Shown: positions 27,221 through 36,846, numbered from the stretch's first letter. The stretch: 64,000 nucleotides of DNA from Marinobacterium lutimaris (GCF_900108065.1 NZ_FNVQ01000001.1:496001-560000), one strand, 5' to 3'. The notes: generated from the sequence alone by a model not told the origin. A program made the numbers and translations.

Positions 27221-28138
27221 ATGACGCTGCGCAGCCTGCTGGGAATAGCTCTGTTTTCTCTGGCGGGTTGCTCCTCGCTGCCGTCTCCGGATGGCAGTGA
27301 GGCCGGCGGTCAGCAAGATGGCGGCTACCTGAACATAGAGACCCTCACCGGGCTCAGTAGCAAGGTGGTGGAAACCTCCGGTCTTGCGCTGCATGCCGGT
27401 CGTATCTGGACCATTAATGACAGTGGTAACGGCCCCTGGCTCTATGAGCTGGATGAGTATCAGGGTGAGGTAGTCAAGCGTGTGCGGGTAGCGGATGCGG
27501 TCAATATCGACTGGGAATCCATGGCCGCAGATGAGCGCTATTTATATGTCGCGGACTGCGGCAACAACTCCGGACGACGTGAGTGGTTGCAGCTTTACCG
27601 CATTAACTGGCAGCAGCTGCTCAATGTCTCTGAGTCCGAGCCCGTCGCGTCGCAATACGTAGAGTTCAGTCTGGCAGACCCAGGCCCTGTGCAGGGTGTT
27701 CACAAGCATGACAATGACTGCGAGGCGGTTACCGTTGTTGGCAGCGAGCTCTGGCTCTTTATCAAGGGCTGGCTGACCGGCACGACCCGGCTCTACAAAA
27801 TGCGCACCGATATCGATAATCAGGCACCTGTAAGCACTGAAACCTGGCCTGTTCAGGGGTTGATTACGGCGGCCGATTACAGTGCCGATCGCAAAGAGCT
27901 TGTGTTGCTTGGTTATACGCTTGGGCGATTTAGCAGTGATACCTTCTTGTGGCGAGTGCCTGTAGTGGAAGGGCAGCCGGACTGGTCTGCAGCGCGCTAT
28001 CACGACCTCTGGCCGTCAGGGCAATGGGAAGGTATCGCCTGGCGTGGCGATGAGCTGTTGCTGACGCGTGAAAAAAGTATTCTTGGTGAGGCGCGCCTGG
28101 GACGAATCCAGCTGGCGCCGCGCTCTCGGCAAAACTGA
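27221..28138 (+). CDS. Lipoprotein with probable beta-propeller fold
   Basis: 305 residues beginning MTLRSLLGIALFSLAGC, a lipoprotein signal with the lipobox LAGC. The rest has repeated strand-rich units (GRIWTINDSGNGPWLYELD, RYLYVADCGNN, ELWLFIKGW, RKELVLLGY, GQWEGIAWRGDELLLTREK) that suggest a beta-propeller of the NHL or phytase-esterase-like type. I do not recognise a specific family. Ser after the Cys suggests sorting to the outer membrane via Lol. It starts one base after the glnS stop and so is probably co-transcribed. Confidence 0.75.
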   Translation: MTLRSLLGIALFSLAGCSSLPSPDGSEAGGQQDGGYLNIETLTGLSSKVVETSGLALHAGRIWTINDSGNGPWLYELDEYQGEVVKRVRVADAVNIDWESMAADERYLYVADCGNNSGRREWLQLYRINWQQLLNVSESEPVASQYVEFSLADPGPVQGVHKHDNDCEAVTVVGSELWLFIKGWLTGTTRLYKMRTDIDNQAPVSTETWPVQGLITAADYSADRKELVLLGYTLGRFSSDTFLWRVPVVEGQPDWSAARYHDLWPSGQWEGIAWRGDELLLTREKSILGEARLGRIQLAPRSRQN

Positions 28139-28178
28139 ATCACACCAAAACCGAATTTGAAACGATTGGCGAGTTTAC

Positions 28179-29567
28179 ATGTTGCAACTCTATAACACAT
28201 TGACGAATTCCAAAGGCCCGTTCACCCCATTGGAGGCGGGCAAGATTCGCATGTACGTCTGTGGTGTGACGGTCTACGACTACTGCCACATAGGTCACGC
28301 GCGGGTGATGGTCTGTTTTGACCTGATTACGCGCTACCTGCGCTATCGTGGGTGGGATGTCACCTATGTGCGCAACATTACCGATGTGGACGATAAAATC
28401 ATCAAGCGCGCCGCCGAAAATGGCGAAACAGTCGATGCGCTGACCGAGCGTATGATCGCAGCGATGCATGAGGATGAAGGGCGGCTGGGTGTGTTGCGTC
28501 CCGACATGGAGCCGCGTGCGACGGCGCATATCTCCGATATCATCGATCTTGTACAGACGCTGGTTGATAAGGGTTACGCCTACGCTGCGGCCAACGGAGA
28601 TGTCTATTACCGGGTCGAGAAGTTCGAGCCCTATGGCCGTCTGACTAACAAGGTAATCGACGAACTCAAAGCCGGTGCGCGTATCGAAGTGGGCGAGTCC
28701 AAGGAAAGTCCCGTCGATTTCGTGCTCTGGAAAGCGGCGAAGCCTGGCGAGGTTAGCTGGGAGTCTCCCTGGGGGGCTGGACGCCCCGGCTGGCACATCG
28801 AGTGCTCAGCCATGTCCAAGTGCTGCCTGGGTGAAACTTTCGATATTCATGGCGGTGGCCCGGATCTGCCGTTCCCGCACCACGAGAACGAAATCGCCCA
28901 GTCCGAAGCGGCCAACGACTGCACCTATGTCAATTACTGGATGCACGCGGGACCGGTGCGGGTGAATCAGGAGAAGATGTCCAAATCATTGAACAACTTC
29001 TTCACCATCCGTGATGTGCTGGAAAGCTATAACCCGGAAGTGGTGCGATACTTCCTCTCCTCGGTGCATTACCGCAGCTATATCGACTACTCCGAAGACA
29101 GTCTGCGGGAAGCGCGGCAGGCCCTTGAGCGTTTCTACCAGGCGTTGAACGATGCACCGGTAGGTAGCGAAGAGGGGCTGGATAGCGATTACGAAGAGCG
29201 TTTCCAGCAGGCAATGGACGATGACTTCGGTACTCCGAGGGCGTTGGCAGTGCTGTTTGATCTGGTTACCGAACTTAACAAGGCGACCCGGGAGAATGCG
29301 CCCCAGGCGGCGGCCATGGCGGCCTTGCTGAAACGCTTGGGTGGTGTGCTCGGTCTGCTGCAGCAATCGCCGAAGGCGTTCCTGCAGGGCGAAGCTCGTG
29401 AGGGTGAGCTGTCGGCCGAAGAGATCGAGTCTGCCATCGAGGCCCGTAAGCAGGCGAAAAAGGACAGAGACTTTGCCGAGGCCGATCGCATTCGTGATTC
29501 GCTGGCGGAGCAGGGCGTTATCCTTAAGGACAGCCGCGAAGGTACCACCTGGTACCGCGAAGGCTGA
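28179..29567 (+). CDS. cysS: Cysteinyl-tRNA synthetase
   Basis: Class I synthetase. The HIGH region with its zinc Cys is [19 protein letters not shown], the other zinc ligands lie in [10 protein letters not shown] and the HHENE segment, and the KMSKS motif is EKMSKSLNN. It has 462 residues, normal. The Shine-Dalgarno site is weak (ggcgag). Confidence 0.97.
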   Translation: MLQLYNTLTNSKGPFTPLEAGKIRMYVCGVTVYDYCHIGHARVMVCFDLITRYLRYRGWDVTYVRNITDVDDKIIKRAAENGETVDALTERMIAAMHEDEGRLGVLRPDMEPRATAHISDIIDLVQTLVDKGYAYAAANGDVYYRVEKFEPYGRLTNKVIDELKAGARIEVGESKESPVDFVLWKAAKPGEVSWESPWGAGRPGWHIECSAMSKCCLGETFDIHGGGPDLPFPHHENEIAQSEAANDCTYVNYWMHAGPVRVNQEKMSKSLNNFFTIRDVLESYNPEVVRYFLSSVHYRSYIDYSEDSLREARQALERFYQALNDAPVGSEEGLDSDYEERFQQAMDDDFGTPRALAVLFDLVTELNKATRENAPQAAAMAALLKRLGGVLGLLQQSPKAFLQGEAREGELSAEEIESAIEARKQAKKDRDFAEADRIRDSLAEQGVILKDSREGTTWYREG

Positions 29568-29652
29568 GCTTTCGGAAACCAGCTGTAAATCAGGGGGTTG
29601 TGCATAAATCACACAGCTCCTTGTTTATTATGAAAAAAATGTAAAATCGCTA

Positions 29653-29681
29653 TTGACGCCTCCGGTCTGCTCCCTTAGGAT
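29653..29681 (+). promoter_or_regulatory. Promoter of the tRNA cluster
   Basis: TTGACG at 29653-29658 and TAGGAT at 29676-29681 with exactly 17 bases between, 58 bases before the first tRNA. Confidence 0.65.
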
Positions 29682-29739
29682 ACGCACCACTTCGCAGCGG
29701 GGTCCAAGGGTCAAGCAACGAAGTTCCGGGCAGCAAGAG

Positions 29740-29816
29740 GCGCCCGTAGCTCAACCGGATAGAGCAACGGCCTTCTAAGCCGTAGGTTGCAGGTTCGAGC
29801 CCTGCCGGGCGCGCCA
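29740..29816 (+). tRNA. tRNA-Arg (anticodon TCT)
   Basis: Cloverleaf with acceptor gcgcccg/cgggcgc, anticodon loop cTTCTaa (anticodon TCT), T-arm ggttcgagccc and encoded GCCA end. Confidence 0.96.
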
Positions 29817-29863
29817 CTTGTGATTGCTCTTGCGACAGTCCGGTGAGTAAAAATTAGGTTATG

Positions 29864-29939
29864 GTGGATGTAGCTCAGTTGGCAGAGCTCCGGATTGTGA
29901 TTCCGGCGGTCGAGGGTTCAAGCCCCTTCATCCACCCCA
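29864..29939 (+). tRNA. tRNA-His (anticodon GTG), copy 1
   Basis: Acceptor gtggatg/catccac, a G at 29863 opposite the discriminator C (the G-1 typical of tRNA-His), anticodon loop ttGTGat and encoded CCA. Confidence 0.96.
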
Positions 29940-29974
29940 TTTCCTAATAGAAGTATGAAAATACTTCGAATGTC

Positions 29975-30059
29975 GCGGGAATGGTGAAATTGGTATACAC
30001 GCTGGTTTTAGGTACCAGTGCCGAAAGGCGTGAGAGTTCGAGTCTCTCTTCCCGCACCA
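29975..30059 (+). tRNA. tRNA-Leu (anticodon TAG)
   Basis: Class II tRNA with a variable arm (tgccgaaaggcgt), acceptor gcgggaa/ttcccgc, anticodon loop ttTAGgt and encoded ACCA. Confidence 0.96.
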
Positions 30060-30075
30060 TTTCCTTCGCGTTATG

Positions 30076-30151
30076 GTGGATGTAGCTCAGTTGGCAGAGC
30101 TCCGGATTGTGATTCCGGCGGTCGAGGGTTCAAGCCCCTTCATCCACCCCA
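30076..30151 (+). tRNA. tRNA-His (anticodon GTG), copy 2
   Basis: Identical to the copy at 29864-29939, including a few flanking bases on both sides, so a local duplication is likely. Confidence 0.96.
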
Positions 30152-30262
30152 TTTCCTTCCCTTAATCTGTTTTCTTTCCCTTTATCGGCATTGCCGATTT
30201 TGTCGTTTCGTTTCCGAAGCAGCTCCCGATATGCGGGCGTTTTGCTTGACTAATCTGGCCCG

Positions 30263-30289
30263 TTGCCGGACAATTTTGCGCTTTATAAT
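30263..30289 (+). promoter_or_regulatory. Probable tig promoter
   Basis: TATAAT at 30284-30289 with TTGCCG at 30263-30268 (15-base spacing) in the 257-bp gap between the tRNA cluster and tig. Confidence 0.45.
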
Positions 30290-30408
30290 TTCAGGCTCTG
30301 TGTATCGGATGTCTGCATTCTTGCCCGCTTTCATGCGGTGAAAAAGGGCAGAATCAAGGCGTCAACACAGGTCGCTATAAACGCTGCAATCTATTTGTGA
30401 GGAATTTC

Positions 30409-31749
30409 ATGCAAGTTTCTGTCGAAACGACTTCCGGCCTTGAGCGTCAGATGACCGTAACGGTCCCCGCCGAGCGAATTGATCAGGACGTGGATAAACA
30501 GGTGATGCAGCAGGCCCGGACTCGCCGCATGGATGGCTTCCGCCCAGGTAAAATCCCGGCGAAAGTGATCAAGCGCATGTACGGCGATGCGATTCGCTAC
30601 GACGTCCTCAACCGCGTTGTTCAGGAAAGCTTCTACAAAGCCGTACAGCAGGAAGAACTGAAGCCTGCTGGTGGCCCGAGCATCGATCTGAAGAACGACA
30701 AGGAAGGCGAAGATCTGCAGTTCGTCGCTACTTTCGAAGTGTACCCGGAAGTTGCGCTGGCTGACTTCTCTGCTGCTGAGATCGAAAAGCAGTCTGCAGA
30801 GATCAAAGACGCCGACATCGACCAGATGATCGAAACCCTGCAGAAGCAGCAGGCTGGCTGGTCTGAAGTTGAGCGCGCTGCTGAAGACGGCGACCGCGTT
30901 AAAATCGATTTTGAAGGTTTCATCGACGGTGAAGCGTTCGAAGGTGGCAAGGCCGAAGGTCACGACCTGGTGCTGGGCTCCAACTCCATGATCCCTGGTT
31001 TCGAAAGCGGCCTGGTTGGCGTCAAAGCCGGTGATGAACTGGAGCTGGACGTTACCTTCCCTGAGGAATACCACGCTGAAAACCTGAAGGGCAAGCCGGC
31101 CAAGTTCAAGGTCAAGGTTCAGAGCGTTTCCGCTTCTGAACTGCCGGAACTGAACGCTGAGTTCTTCTCCAAGTTCGGTATCGAAGAGACCGAAGTTGAC
31201 GGTTTCCGTGCCGAAGTTCGCAAGAACATGGAACGTGAACTGAAAAACTCTCTGAAGTCCAAGCTGAAAGAGCAGGTTTTCAACAAGCTTGTTGAACTGA
31301 ACAGCATCGACGTTCCGGCTGCTCTGATCGATGAAGAGATCGACAACCTGCGTCGCCAGGCTGTTCAGCAGTTCGGTGGCCCGAACGCTCAGATCGATCC
31401 GAACACCCTGCCGAAGGAAATGTTCGAAGAGCAGGCCAAGCGCCGCGTTGTTGTTGGTCTGCTGGTTCAGGAAGTCGTTCAGTCCAACGAAATCAAGGCT
31501 GACGACGCCCGCGTTCAGGAAACCATCGCTGAAATGGCCGAAACCTACCAGGAACCTGCGCAGGTTATCGAGTACTACAACAGCAACGAACAGATCCTGA
31601 ACCAGATCCGCAGCATGGTTCTTGAAGATCAAGTGGTTGATCACCTTCTCGCATCTGCTAAAGTCGAGGAGACAGAAGTCAGCTACGAAGAGGCGATCAA
31701 GCCGGCGCAGCAGGTAGCTCAGGAAGCTGAGACCGAAGCGGGGGAATAA
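30409..31749 (+). CDS. tig: Trigger factor
   Basis: Ribosome-associated chaperone and prolyl isomerase. The N-terminal ribosome-binding domain has the FRPGKIP signature (about residues 44-50), the middle FKBP-type domain covers about residues 150-245 (EDGDRVKIDFEGFIDGE), and the C-terminal helical arms follow. I chose the ATG at 30409 (446 residues) with gaggaa in front; an in-frame GTG at 30397 overlaps that site. It heads the classic tig-clpP-clpX order. Confidence 0.97.
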   Translation: MQVSVETTSGLERQMTVTVPAERIDQDVDKQVMQQARTRRMDGFRPGKIPAKVIKRMYGDAIRYDVLNRVVQESFYKAVQQEELKPAGGPSIDLKNDKEGEDLQFVATFEVYPEVALADFSAAEIEKQSAEIKDADIDQMIETLQKQQAGWSEVERAAEDGDRVKIDFEGFIDGEAFEGGKAEGHDLVLGSNSMIPGFESGLVGVKAGDELELDVTFPEEYHAENLKGKPAKFKVKVQSVSASELPELNAEFFSKFGIEETEVDGFRAEVRKNMERELKNSLKSKLKEQVFNKLVELNSIDVPAALIDEEIDNLRRQAVQQFGGPNAQIDPNTLPKEMFEEQAKRRVVVGLLVQEVVQSNEIKADDARVQETIAEMAETYQEPAQVIEYYNSNEQILNQIRSMVLEDQVVDHLLASAKVEETEVSYEEAIKPAQQVAQEAETEAGE

Positions 31750-31805
31750 TCGCCAACGCGAAAGAAGCGCTCAAACGTCCACCCCGGTGGGGCGCCGAAA
31801 TCTCG

Positions 31806-31840
31806 AAAACGGCAGTTGGCTCACGCTGGCTGTCGTTTTT
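31806..31840 (+). terminator. Hairpin terminator between tig and clpP
   Basis: Stem aaaacggcag / ctgtcgtttt (one G-U pair) around a 14-base loop, ending in TTTTT, 57 bases after the tig stop. Confidence 0.6.
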
Positions 31841-31870
31841 GCTTTCAAAGGCTCTTAAGGAGAAGTGTAT

Positions 31871-32506
31871 ATGACGGACATCTTGAATGGGCGTTCCAGT
31901 GGCATCACCAACAGCGGCCTGGTGCCGATGGTTGTTGAACAGAGTTCTCGTGGAGAACGTGCGTACGATATCTACTCGCGACTGCTGAAAGAGCGAGTGA
32001 TCTTCATGGTCGGTCAGGTCGAAGACCATATGGCCAACCTTATCGTCGCGCAGCTGCTGTTTCTCGAAGCGGAAAACCCGGATAAAGATATTCACCTTTA
32101 CATCAATTCACCCGGTGGCTCCGTGACCGCGGGTCTCGCGATCTACGACACCATGCAGTTCATCAAGCCTGATGTCAGCACCATGTGCATTGGCCAGGCT
32201 GCATCCATGGGTGCGCTGCTGCTCGCCGGCGGTGCGGCAGGCAAGCGTTTCGCGCTGCCTAACTCGCGCATGATGATCCATCAGCCGCTGGGTGGTTACC
32301 AGGGTCAGGCGACGGATATCGAGATCCACACCCGTGAAATTCTCACCATTCGTAATAAACTGAATGGAATACTGGCGCATCACACCAGCCAGGACGTCGA
32401 AACCATCTCCCGCGATACCGATCGTGATAACTTCATGGATCCGGGCGCGGCAGTTGAGTACGGACTGATCGACTCGGTGCTTGAGCGTCGTACCCTGGCA
32501 GAGTAA
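31871..32506 (+). CDS. clpP: ATP-dependent Clp protease proteolytic subunit
   Basis: Serine protease core that assembles into a 14-mer with ClpX or ClpA. Catalytic Ser is in GQAASMGA, His in MIHQPLGG, Asp in DTDRDNFM. It has 211 residues. I chose the ATG at 31871, which has a strong aaggag; a GTG two codons upstream is less likely. The partner genes clpX (next) and clpA (50947) are both in this window. Confidence 0.97.
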   Translation: MTDILNGRSSGITNSGLVPMVVEQSSRGERAYDIYSRLLKERVIFMVGQVEDHMANLIVAQLLFLEAENPDKDIHLYINSPGGSVTAGLAIYDTMQFIKPDVSTMCIGQAASMGALLLAGGAAGKRFALPNSRMMIHQPLGGYQGQATDIEIHTREILTIRNKLNGILAHHTSQDVETISRDTDRDNFMDPGAAVEYGLIDSVLERRTLAE

Positions 32507-32591
32507 GGAACGCTCTGTTGTTCCCGTCCCGGGTTGAAAACTTGGGGCGGGGGCCGCATATCGAGTTAAAAGGCTTTTTTGAGGTATCAGA

Positions 32592-33872
32592 ATGTCGGAT
32601 GAGATCAGCGGAAAAGGCGGAAGCGGCAGCAAGCTATTCTGTTCTTTCTGTGGCAAGAGCCAGGACGAAGTGCGAAAGCTGATCGCAGGCCCGTCTGTCT
32701 TTATCTGCGATGAATGTGTCGATCTCTGTAATGATATTATCAGTGAAGAGATTCAGGAGACCGAAGAGCAGGCGCCCAGCGAGAAGCTGCCTACGCCCGC
32801 CGAGATAAAAGGCACACTGGACGATTATGTGATTGGCCAGGAACGTGCCAAGAAGGTGCTTTCGGTCGCCGTGTATAACCATTACAAGCGTCTGCGTTTT
32901 CAGGGTAAGGGCAAGGCGGATATCGAGCTCGGCAAGAGCAATATCCTGCTGATCGGCCCTACCGGCAGCGGTAAAACCCTGCTGGCCCAGACCATGGCGC
33001 GTTTGCTGAATGTTCCCTTCACCATCGCCGATGCGACCACGCTGACCGAAGCGGGCTATGTCGGTGAAGACGTGGAGAACATCATTCAGAAGCTGCTGCA
33101 GAAATGCGACTACGATGTCGAAAAAGCGCAGCTGGGTATCGTCTACATCGACGAGATCGATAAGGTATCCCGCAAGTCGGATAACCCGTCAATCACGCGT
33201 GACGTTTCCGGTGAGGGCGTTCAGCAGGCACTGCTGAAGCTGATTGAGGGTACGGTTGCATCTGTGCCGCCTCAGGGTGGTCGTAAACATCCCCAGCAGG
33301 AGTTCCTGCAGGTTGATACGTCCAATATCCTGTTTATCTGTGGCGGTGCCTTTGCCGGTCTGGAAAAGATCATCCGTGGCCGCAGCGAGCGCAGCTCTAT
33401 CGGTTTCAGTGCAACGGTTAAAAGCAAGGATGAAAGTCGTCTTGCTGAAGTGCTGCACGACGTTGAAGCGGAAGATCTGGTCAAATTCGGTCTTATCCCC
33501 GAGTTTGTTGGCCGTCTGCCGATGATAGCAACCCTGTCCGAGCTGGATGAGGAAGCTCTGATTCAGATTCTGACCGAGCCCAAACACAGTCTGGTCAAGC
33601 AGTACCAGGCGTTGTTTGAGATGGAAGGGGTCGAGGTAGATTTCCGTACCGAGGCGCTGAAGGCGGTGGCCCGCCATGCGCTGGAGCGTCGTACTGGTGC
33701 TCGTGGTCTGCGTTCAATTCTCGAGGCCACCCTGCTCGAAACCATGTACGAACTGCCTTCCCTGGAAGGTGTCAGCAAAGTGGTTATCGATGAGGGTGTT
33801 ATCGAAGGAACATCCGACCCGATCCTGATTTACGAGAATCAGGAACAGGCCAAGGCTGCTCCGCAGGATTGA
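32592..33872 (+). CDS. clpX: ATP-dependent Clp protease ATP-binding subunit ClpX
   Basis: AAA+ unfoldase that feeds tagged proteins to ClpP. The N-terminal zinc-binding domain is CSFCGK...CDECVDLC. Walker A is GPTGSGKT, Walker [10 protein letters not shown], and the pore loop GYVGEDV is present. It has 426 residues, normal. gaggtatcaga precedes the ATG. Confidence 0.98.
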   Translation: MSDEISGKGGSGSKLFCSFCGKSQDEVRKLIAGPSVFICDECVDLCNDIISEEIQETEEQAPSEKLPTPAEIKGTLDDYVIGQERAKKVLSVAVYNHYKRLRFQGKGKADIELGKSNILLIGPTGSGKTLLAQTMARLLNVPFTIADATTLTEAGYVGEDVENIIQKLLQKCDYDVEKAQLGIVYIDEIDKVSRKSDNPSITRDVSGEGVQQALLKLIEGTVASVPPQGGRKHPQQEFLQVDTSNILFICGGAFAGLEKIIRGRSERSSIGFSATVKSKDESRLAEVLHDVEAEDLVKFGLIPEFVGRLPMIATLSELDEEALIQILTEPKHSLVKQYQALFEMEGVEVDFRTEALKAVARHALERRTGARGLRSILEATLLETMYELPSLEGVSKVVIDEGVIEGTSDPILIYENQEQAKAAPQD

Positions 33873-33892
33873 TTGGGTGATTGCGCACAAAG

Positions 33893-33920
33893 AAAAAGCG
33901 ACCTTCGGGTCGCTTTTTTT
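33893..33920. terminator. Bidirectional terminator between clpX and the HDOD gene
   Basis: 11-bp stem aaaaagcgacc / ggtcgcttttt with a UUCG loop and T-runs in both senses; it lies between two convergent genes. Confidence 0.9.
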
Positions 33921-33937
33921 GTATCGGTTTGAGCTTG

Positions 33938-35158
33938 TTACTCGTGCATCGCCTGCATCGCTTCCTTGGCCCAGTTGAGGCTGCTGCGGTAGGCGCTTTC
34001 AAACAGGGTGATATTGAAGTCTGCCGGCAGCTTTTCCCATTCGCCGCTCTCGTAGGCCAGCGCCTGTTCCAGGGTGTTGCCGATATCGCCCTCGTAAGCG
34101 GAGATAGCGGCTTTGATATCCTCGCCCAGCGGAACCTGCTCAAGCATCGTCTCGCGATCGACGTCGAGCATTACATGCAGGCCTGACATCATGCCTGCCA
34201 TGAAGTATGAGCCGGGGTTGGAGCGTTTTTCCCCTTCGGCGATCAGCTCGCACATGCGGCCACGGATCAGCAGCGTGCGCGACAGCTCTTCCGGCTTGTC
34301 CTGGTTGCTGGTCATGGAGATCAGTGTGGCCCATTTGCGCACCTGGTCTATACCGAGAAGAACCACAGCTTCGGCGACGGATTCCACTTTGCGAACCAGA
34401 GAGTAGGCGGCCGAGTTAACGATACGCAGGAGCTTATAGGTCAGTACCGGGTCGCGGATGATCATCTCTTCGAGACGTTCCGGTTTGACGTTGGCTTTCT
34501 GCAGTTCCTGTATCAGCTGCATCAGGGCGACCTGGTTAGCCCCAACCTGCTTGCCCTTGACGATTTTCGGGCGGCTCAGGAAGGTGCCTTCAAACAGCTT
34601 AAAACCGGCGCTGCTGCAGAGCTCAAGCTGCTCAATAGTCTTGATATTCGCAGCCAGTGCCGTGACCTTGAGCTTGGACAGGCTGCTGGCCTGTGCTGCC
34701 AGCTTTTCGGTCGGGATATTCTGAATATCGAGTTTGACTATTTTGACCAGTTTTATGAACGGGTCGAGTTCTGGTCTGTACTCGTGTATCGCCAGTGTCA
34801 GTCGATAGCCTTTCTTGGCCAGGTCGAGTAGCAGCTGGGCAAAAGCCCGGTCGGGTTTGGCGGGTAGAGACAGCACCAGTACCACCTGCTTTACGGGCAG
34901 GTCTGGCATGGTTTCGACCGTCTGCGCAGATACCGGCAGGAATGCGGGGACGCGCTTGATCTCGCCCTGATCCGAGATGCTGGTATAAGTGGAAAGAATG
35001 ACCTCGGACCCTGAACTGGTATCAGGGTCGCGGGCCAGTATTCCATCCAGCGCTGTATCACGCTGATAGCTCAGCTCGTAGGCGATAACCCGCTGCTGGC
35101 TGTCGAAAATCGGGTGGCGTGCGACCAATGCCTGGTTGGAATCGATCTGTTGGGGCAT
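33938..35158 (-). CDS. EAL-like and HDOD domain signalling protein (YuxH type)
   Basis: 406 residues. The N-terminal part (ALVARHPIFDSQQRVIAYELSYQ) is a degenerate EAL domain: the EAL triad reads ELS and the catalytic Asp pair is absent (IHEYRPELDPF), so c-di-GMP cleavage is unlikely. The C-terminal HDOD domain (about residues 195-390) has ELQKANVKPERLEEMIIRDP and LLRIVNSAAYSL. The start at 35158 has aggat upstream; an ATG at 35176 is also possible. The open frame continues far upstream but only shadows ylqF. Confidence 0.88.
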   Translation of the reverse strand: MPQQIDSNQALVARHPIFDSQQRVIAYELSYQRDTALDGILARDPDTSSGSEVILSTYTSISDQGEIKRVPAFLPVSAQTVETMPDLPVKQVVLVLSLPAKPDRAFAQLLLDLAKKGYRLTLAIHEYRPELDPFIKLVKIVKLDIQNIPTEKLAAQASSLSKLKVTALAANIKTIEQLELCSSAGFKLFEGTFLSRPKIVKGKQVGANQVALMQLIQELQKANVKPERLEEMIIRDPVLTYKLLRIVNSAAYSLVRKVESVAEAVVLLGIDQVRKWATLISMTSNQDKPEELSRTLLIRGRMCELIAEGEKRSNPGSYFMAGMMSGLHVMLDVDRETMLEQVPLGEDIKAAISAYEGDIGNTLEQALAYESGEWEKLPADFNITLFESAYRSSLNWAKEAMQAMHE

Positions 35159-35293
35159 GCAGGCAGAATCCTTCATGAGGTCCAAAAACGTATAGTTTAA
35201 CGGCTGGCTGTCAGGGTGGCACCTTTTGTTGATGGCTGCTGGCCAGCGCGAAGAAGAGTATACTGTGCGGCTGATTAAAATGCTGGGTGAAGA

Positions 35294-36193
35294 ATGACGA
35301 GAATCAACTGGTTTCCGGGCCATATGCACAAGGCGCGGAAAGAGATCGCCGAGGTGATGGATGAAGTGGATGTGGTAATCGAGGTGCTCGATGCCCGTCT
35401 GCCGCGTTCCAGTGAGAACCCTCTGGTTGATCAGCTGCGCCGTGGAAAACCGGTGATCAAACTCCTCAACAAGGAGGATCTTGCCGATCCGCAGCGTACC
35501 CGGGAGTGGCTGGATTATTTCAACGCCCAGGAGGGCACCCTGGCGCTTGCGCTGACCACCAGCGACAAAAAGCTGGTACAGAAGATACCGACCCTGTGTA
35601 AGGAGGCGGTGCCCGCACGTACCCGGGCGGGGCGTCCTGTACGTGCGATGATCATGGGGATCCCCAACGTCGGCAAGTCTACGTTGATCAACGTGCTGCT
35701 GGGGCGCAAGATCGCCAAAGTGGGGAATGAGCCCGCGGTTACCAAGGGGCAGAAAAAATACAGCGTCCATAACGGGATGGCCCTGTCTGATACGCCGGGT
35801 ATTCTCTGGCCGAGGATTGAAGACGAAGACTCCGGTTACCGTCTGGCTGCCAGTGGCGCCATCAAGGATACCGCGATCGATTATGATCTTGTCGCGGAGT
35901 ACGCGGCCAAGTTTTTGCTGGCAGATTACCCGGACTATCTGGTTGAGCGTTTCAAGCTCAAGGATGTGCCGGAATCGGCAGATCGTCTGATCGATCAGGT
36001 GGGGCGCAAGCGCGGATGCCTGCGCCCGGGTGGTGTTGTTGATACATACAAGGCGGCCGATATCCTGCTGACAGAGCTCAGGGCGGGCAAACTCGGGCAG
36101 GTCACCTTTGAGACCCCGCAAGAGTGGGAAAGAAAACGGATCGAGGCGGAACAGGCCGAGATGGAAGCAGCCAACGAGGAGAAACAATCATGA
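35294..36193 (+). CDS. ylqF: YlqF/RbgA-type ribosome-assembly GTPase
   Basis: 299 residues of a circularly permuted GTPase: the G4 motif LLNKEDLAD precedes G1 GIPNVGKST, and G3 DTPGILWP follows. The N-terminal INWFPGHMHKARKEI is the family signature. The Bacillus homologue RbgA acts in late assembly of the 50S ribosomal subunit. The stop overlaps the next ATG as ATGA. Confidence 0.92.
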   Translation: MTRINWFPGHMHKARKEIAEVMDEVDVVIEVLDARLPRSSENPLVDQLRRGKPVIKLLNKEDLADPQRTREWLDYFNAQEGTLALALTTSDKKLVQKIPTLCKEAVPARTRAGRPVRAMIMGIPNVGKSTLINVLLGRKIAKVGNEPAVTKGQKKYSVHNGMALSDTPGILWPRIEDEDSGYRLAASGAIKDTAIDYDLVAEYAAKFLLADYPDYLVERFKLKDVPESADRLIDQVGRKRGCLRPGGVVDTYKAADILLTELRAGKLGQVTFETPQEWERKRIEAEQAEMEAANEEKQS

Positions 36194-36531
36194 CACGTAG
36201 TAAAAAAGAGCGTCGGCTGGGCAAATTCATGCCGGTACTGGAGCAGAAGCCGAAGAAGCAGGAACGTCTGGCTGATCCGAACAGTAAAGAAAGCCGCAGA
36301 AAGAAAGCTCAGCAGCAGGAGAAGAAAAAGGAGTCCGTCTACGCCAGGACTCAAGCCACCAAAACCCGGGCTACCAGGGACGAAGAAGCTGGGCGTCGGG
36401 GTACCCGTCATGGTGGTCCGCTGGCAGAGAAGATCCGCCGCCTGAACGAACAGCGTGAGGCTCAGGAGCAGGCCCGCAAGTCTGAAGGCGAGTCTGAAAG
36501 CGTGTCTGAAAAGGAATCTGAAGAGTCCTGA
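36190..36531 (+). CDS. Small basic, low-complexity protein coupled to ylqF
   Basis: 113 residues, strongly charged: a Lys/Arg-rich N-terminal two thirds (RSKKERRLGKFMPVLEQKPK, RRKKAQQQEKKKESVY) and a Ser/Glu-rich tail. No known domain is apparent. It starts within the ylqF stop codon (ATGA), so it is probably translated with the GTPase. RNA or ribosome binding, or a role as GTPase partner, is inferred only from charge and context. The frame is open further upstream inside ylqF, but the coupled ATG is preferred. Confidence 0.75.
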   Translation: MTRSKKERRLGKFMPVLEQKPKKQERLADPNSKESRRKKAQQQEKKKESVYARTQATKTRATRDEEAGRRGTRHGGPLAEKIRRLNEQREAQEQARKSEGESESVSEKESEES

Positions 36532-36540
36532 GTTTGACCA

Positions 36541-36586
36541 CCCTCCCTCCTTGACCTAATTTTTAGCCACAGGACGGGAGGGAAGG
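36541..36586 (+). promoter_or_regulatory. Possible Shine-Dalgarno-masking stem before the CDGSH gene
   Basis: ccctccc at 36541-36547 is complementary to gggaggg at 36576-36582, which forms part of the purine-rich ribosome site gggagggaagg before the ATG at 36589. Confidence 0.4.
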
Positions 36587-36588
36587 TA

Positions 36589-36846
36589 ATGAGCCATTCA
36601 CCAGTTCATCGTGCCGGCAACGCGCCGGTCACCATCAAGCTAAAGCAGGGCGAAGTTTACGCCTGGTGCGCCTGCGGGCGCTCATCCAATCAGCCATTCT
36701 GCGATGGCAGTCATGTCGGAACCGGGCTGGACCCGCTGGTGTTCGAAGCGGAATCCGATGATGAAGTTCAGCTTTGTACCTGTAAATTCACCGCCACACC
36801 CCCAATTTGTGATGGCAGTCACTGCGATATAGAGCAGGATGGCTGA
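36589..36846 (+). CDS. Double CDGSH-type iron-sulfur protein
   Basis: 85 residues with two mitoNEET-like [2Fe-2S] motifs: CACGRSSNQPFCDGSH and CTCKFTATPPICDGSH. Each has the three Cys and one His ligands, so two clusters are expected. The tandem arrangement matches the type 3 (MiNT-like) soluble class. Its electron or cluster partner is unknown. The HAD gene starts immediately after the stop (TGA-ATG). Confidence 0.9.
   Translation: MSHSPVHRAGNAPVTIKLKQGEVYAWCACGRSSNQPFCDGSHVGTGLDPLVFEAESDDEVQLCTCKFTATPPICDGSHCDIEQDG

Noticed and set aside
33938-36187. 749-codon frame across the HDOD gene and ylqF
   Set aside because: The upstream 340 codons are antisense to ylqF and low in family likeness; the real start is near 35158.
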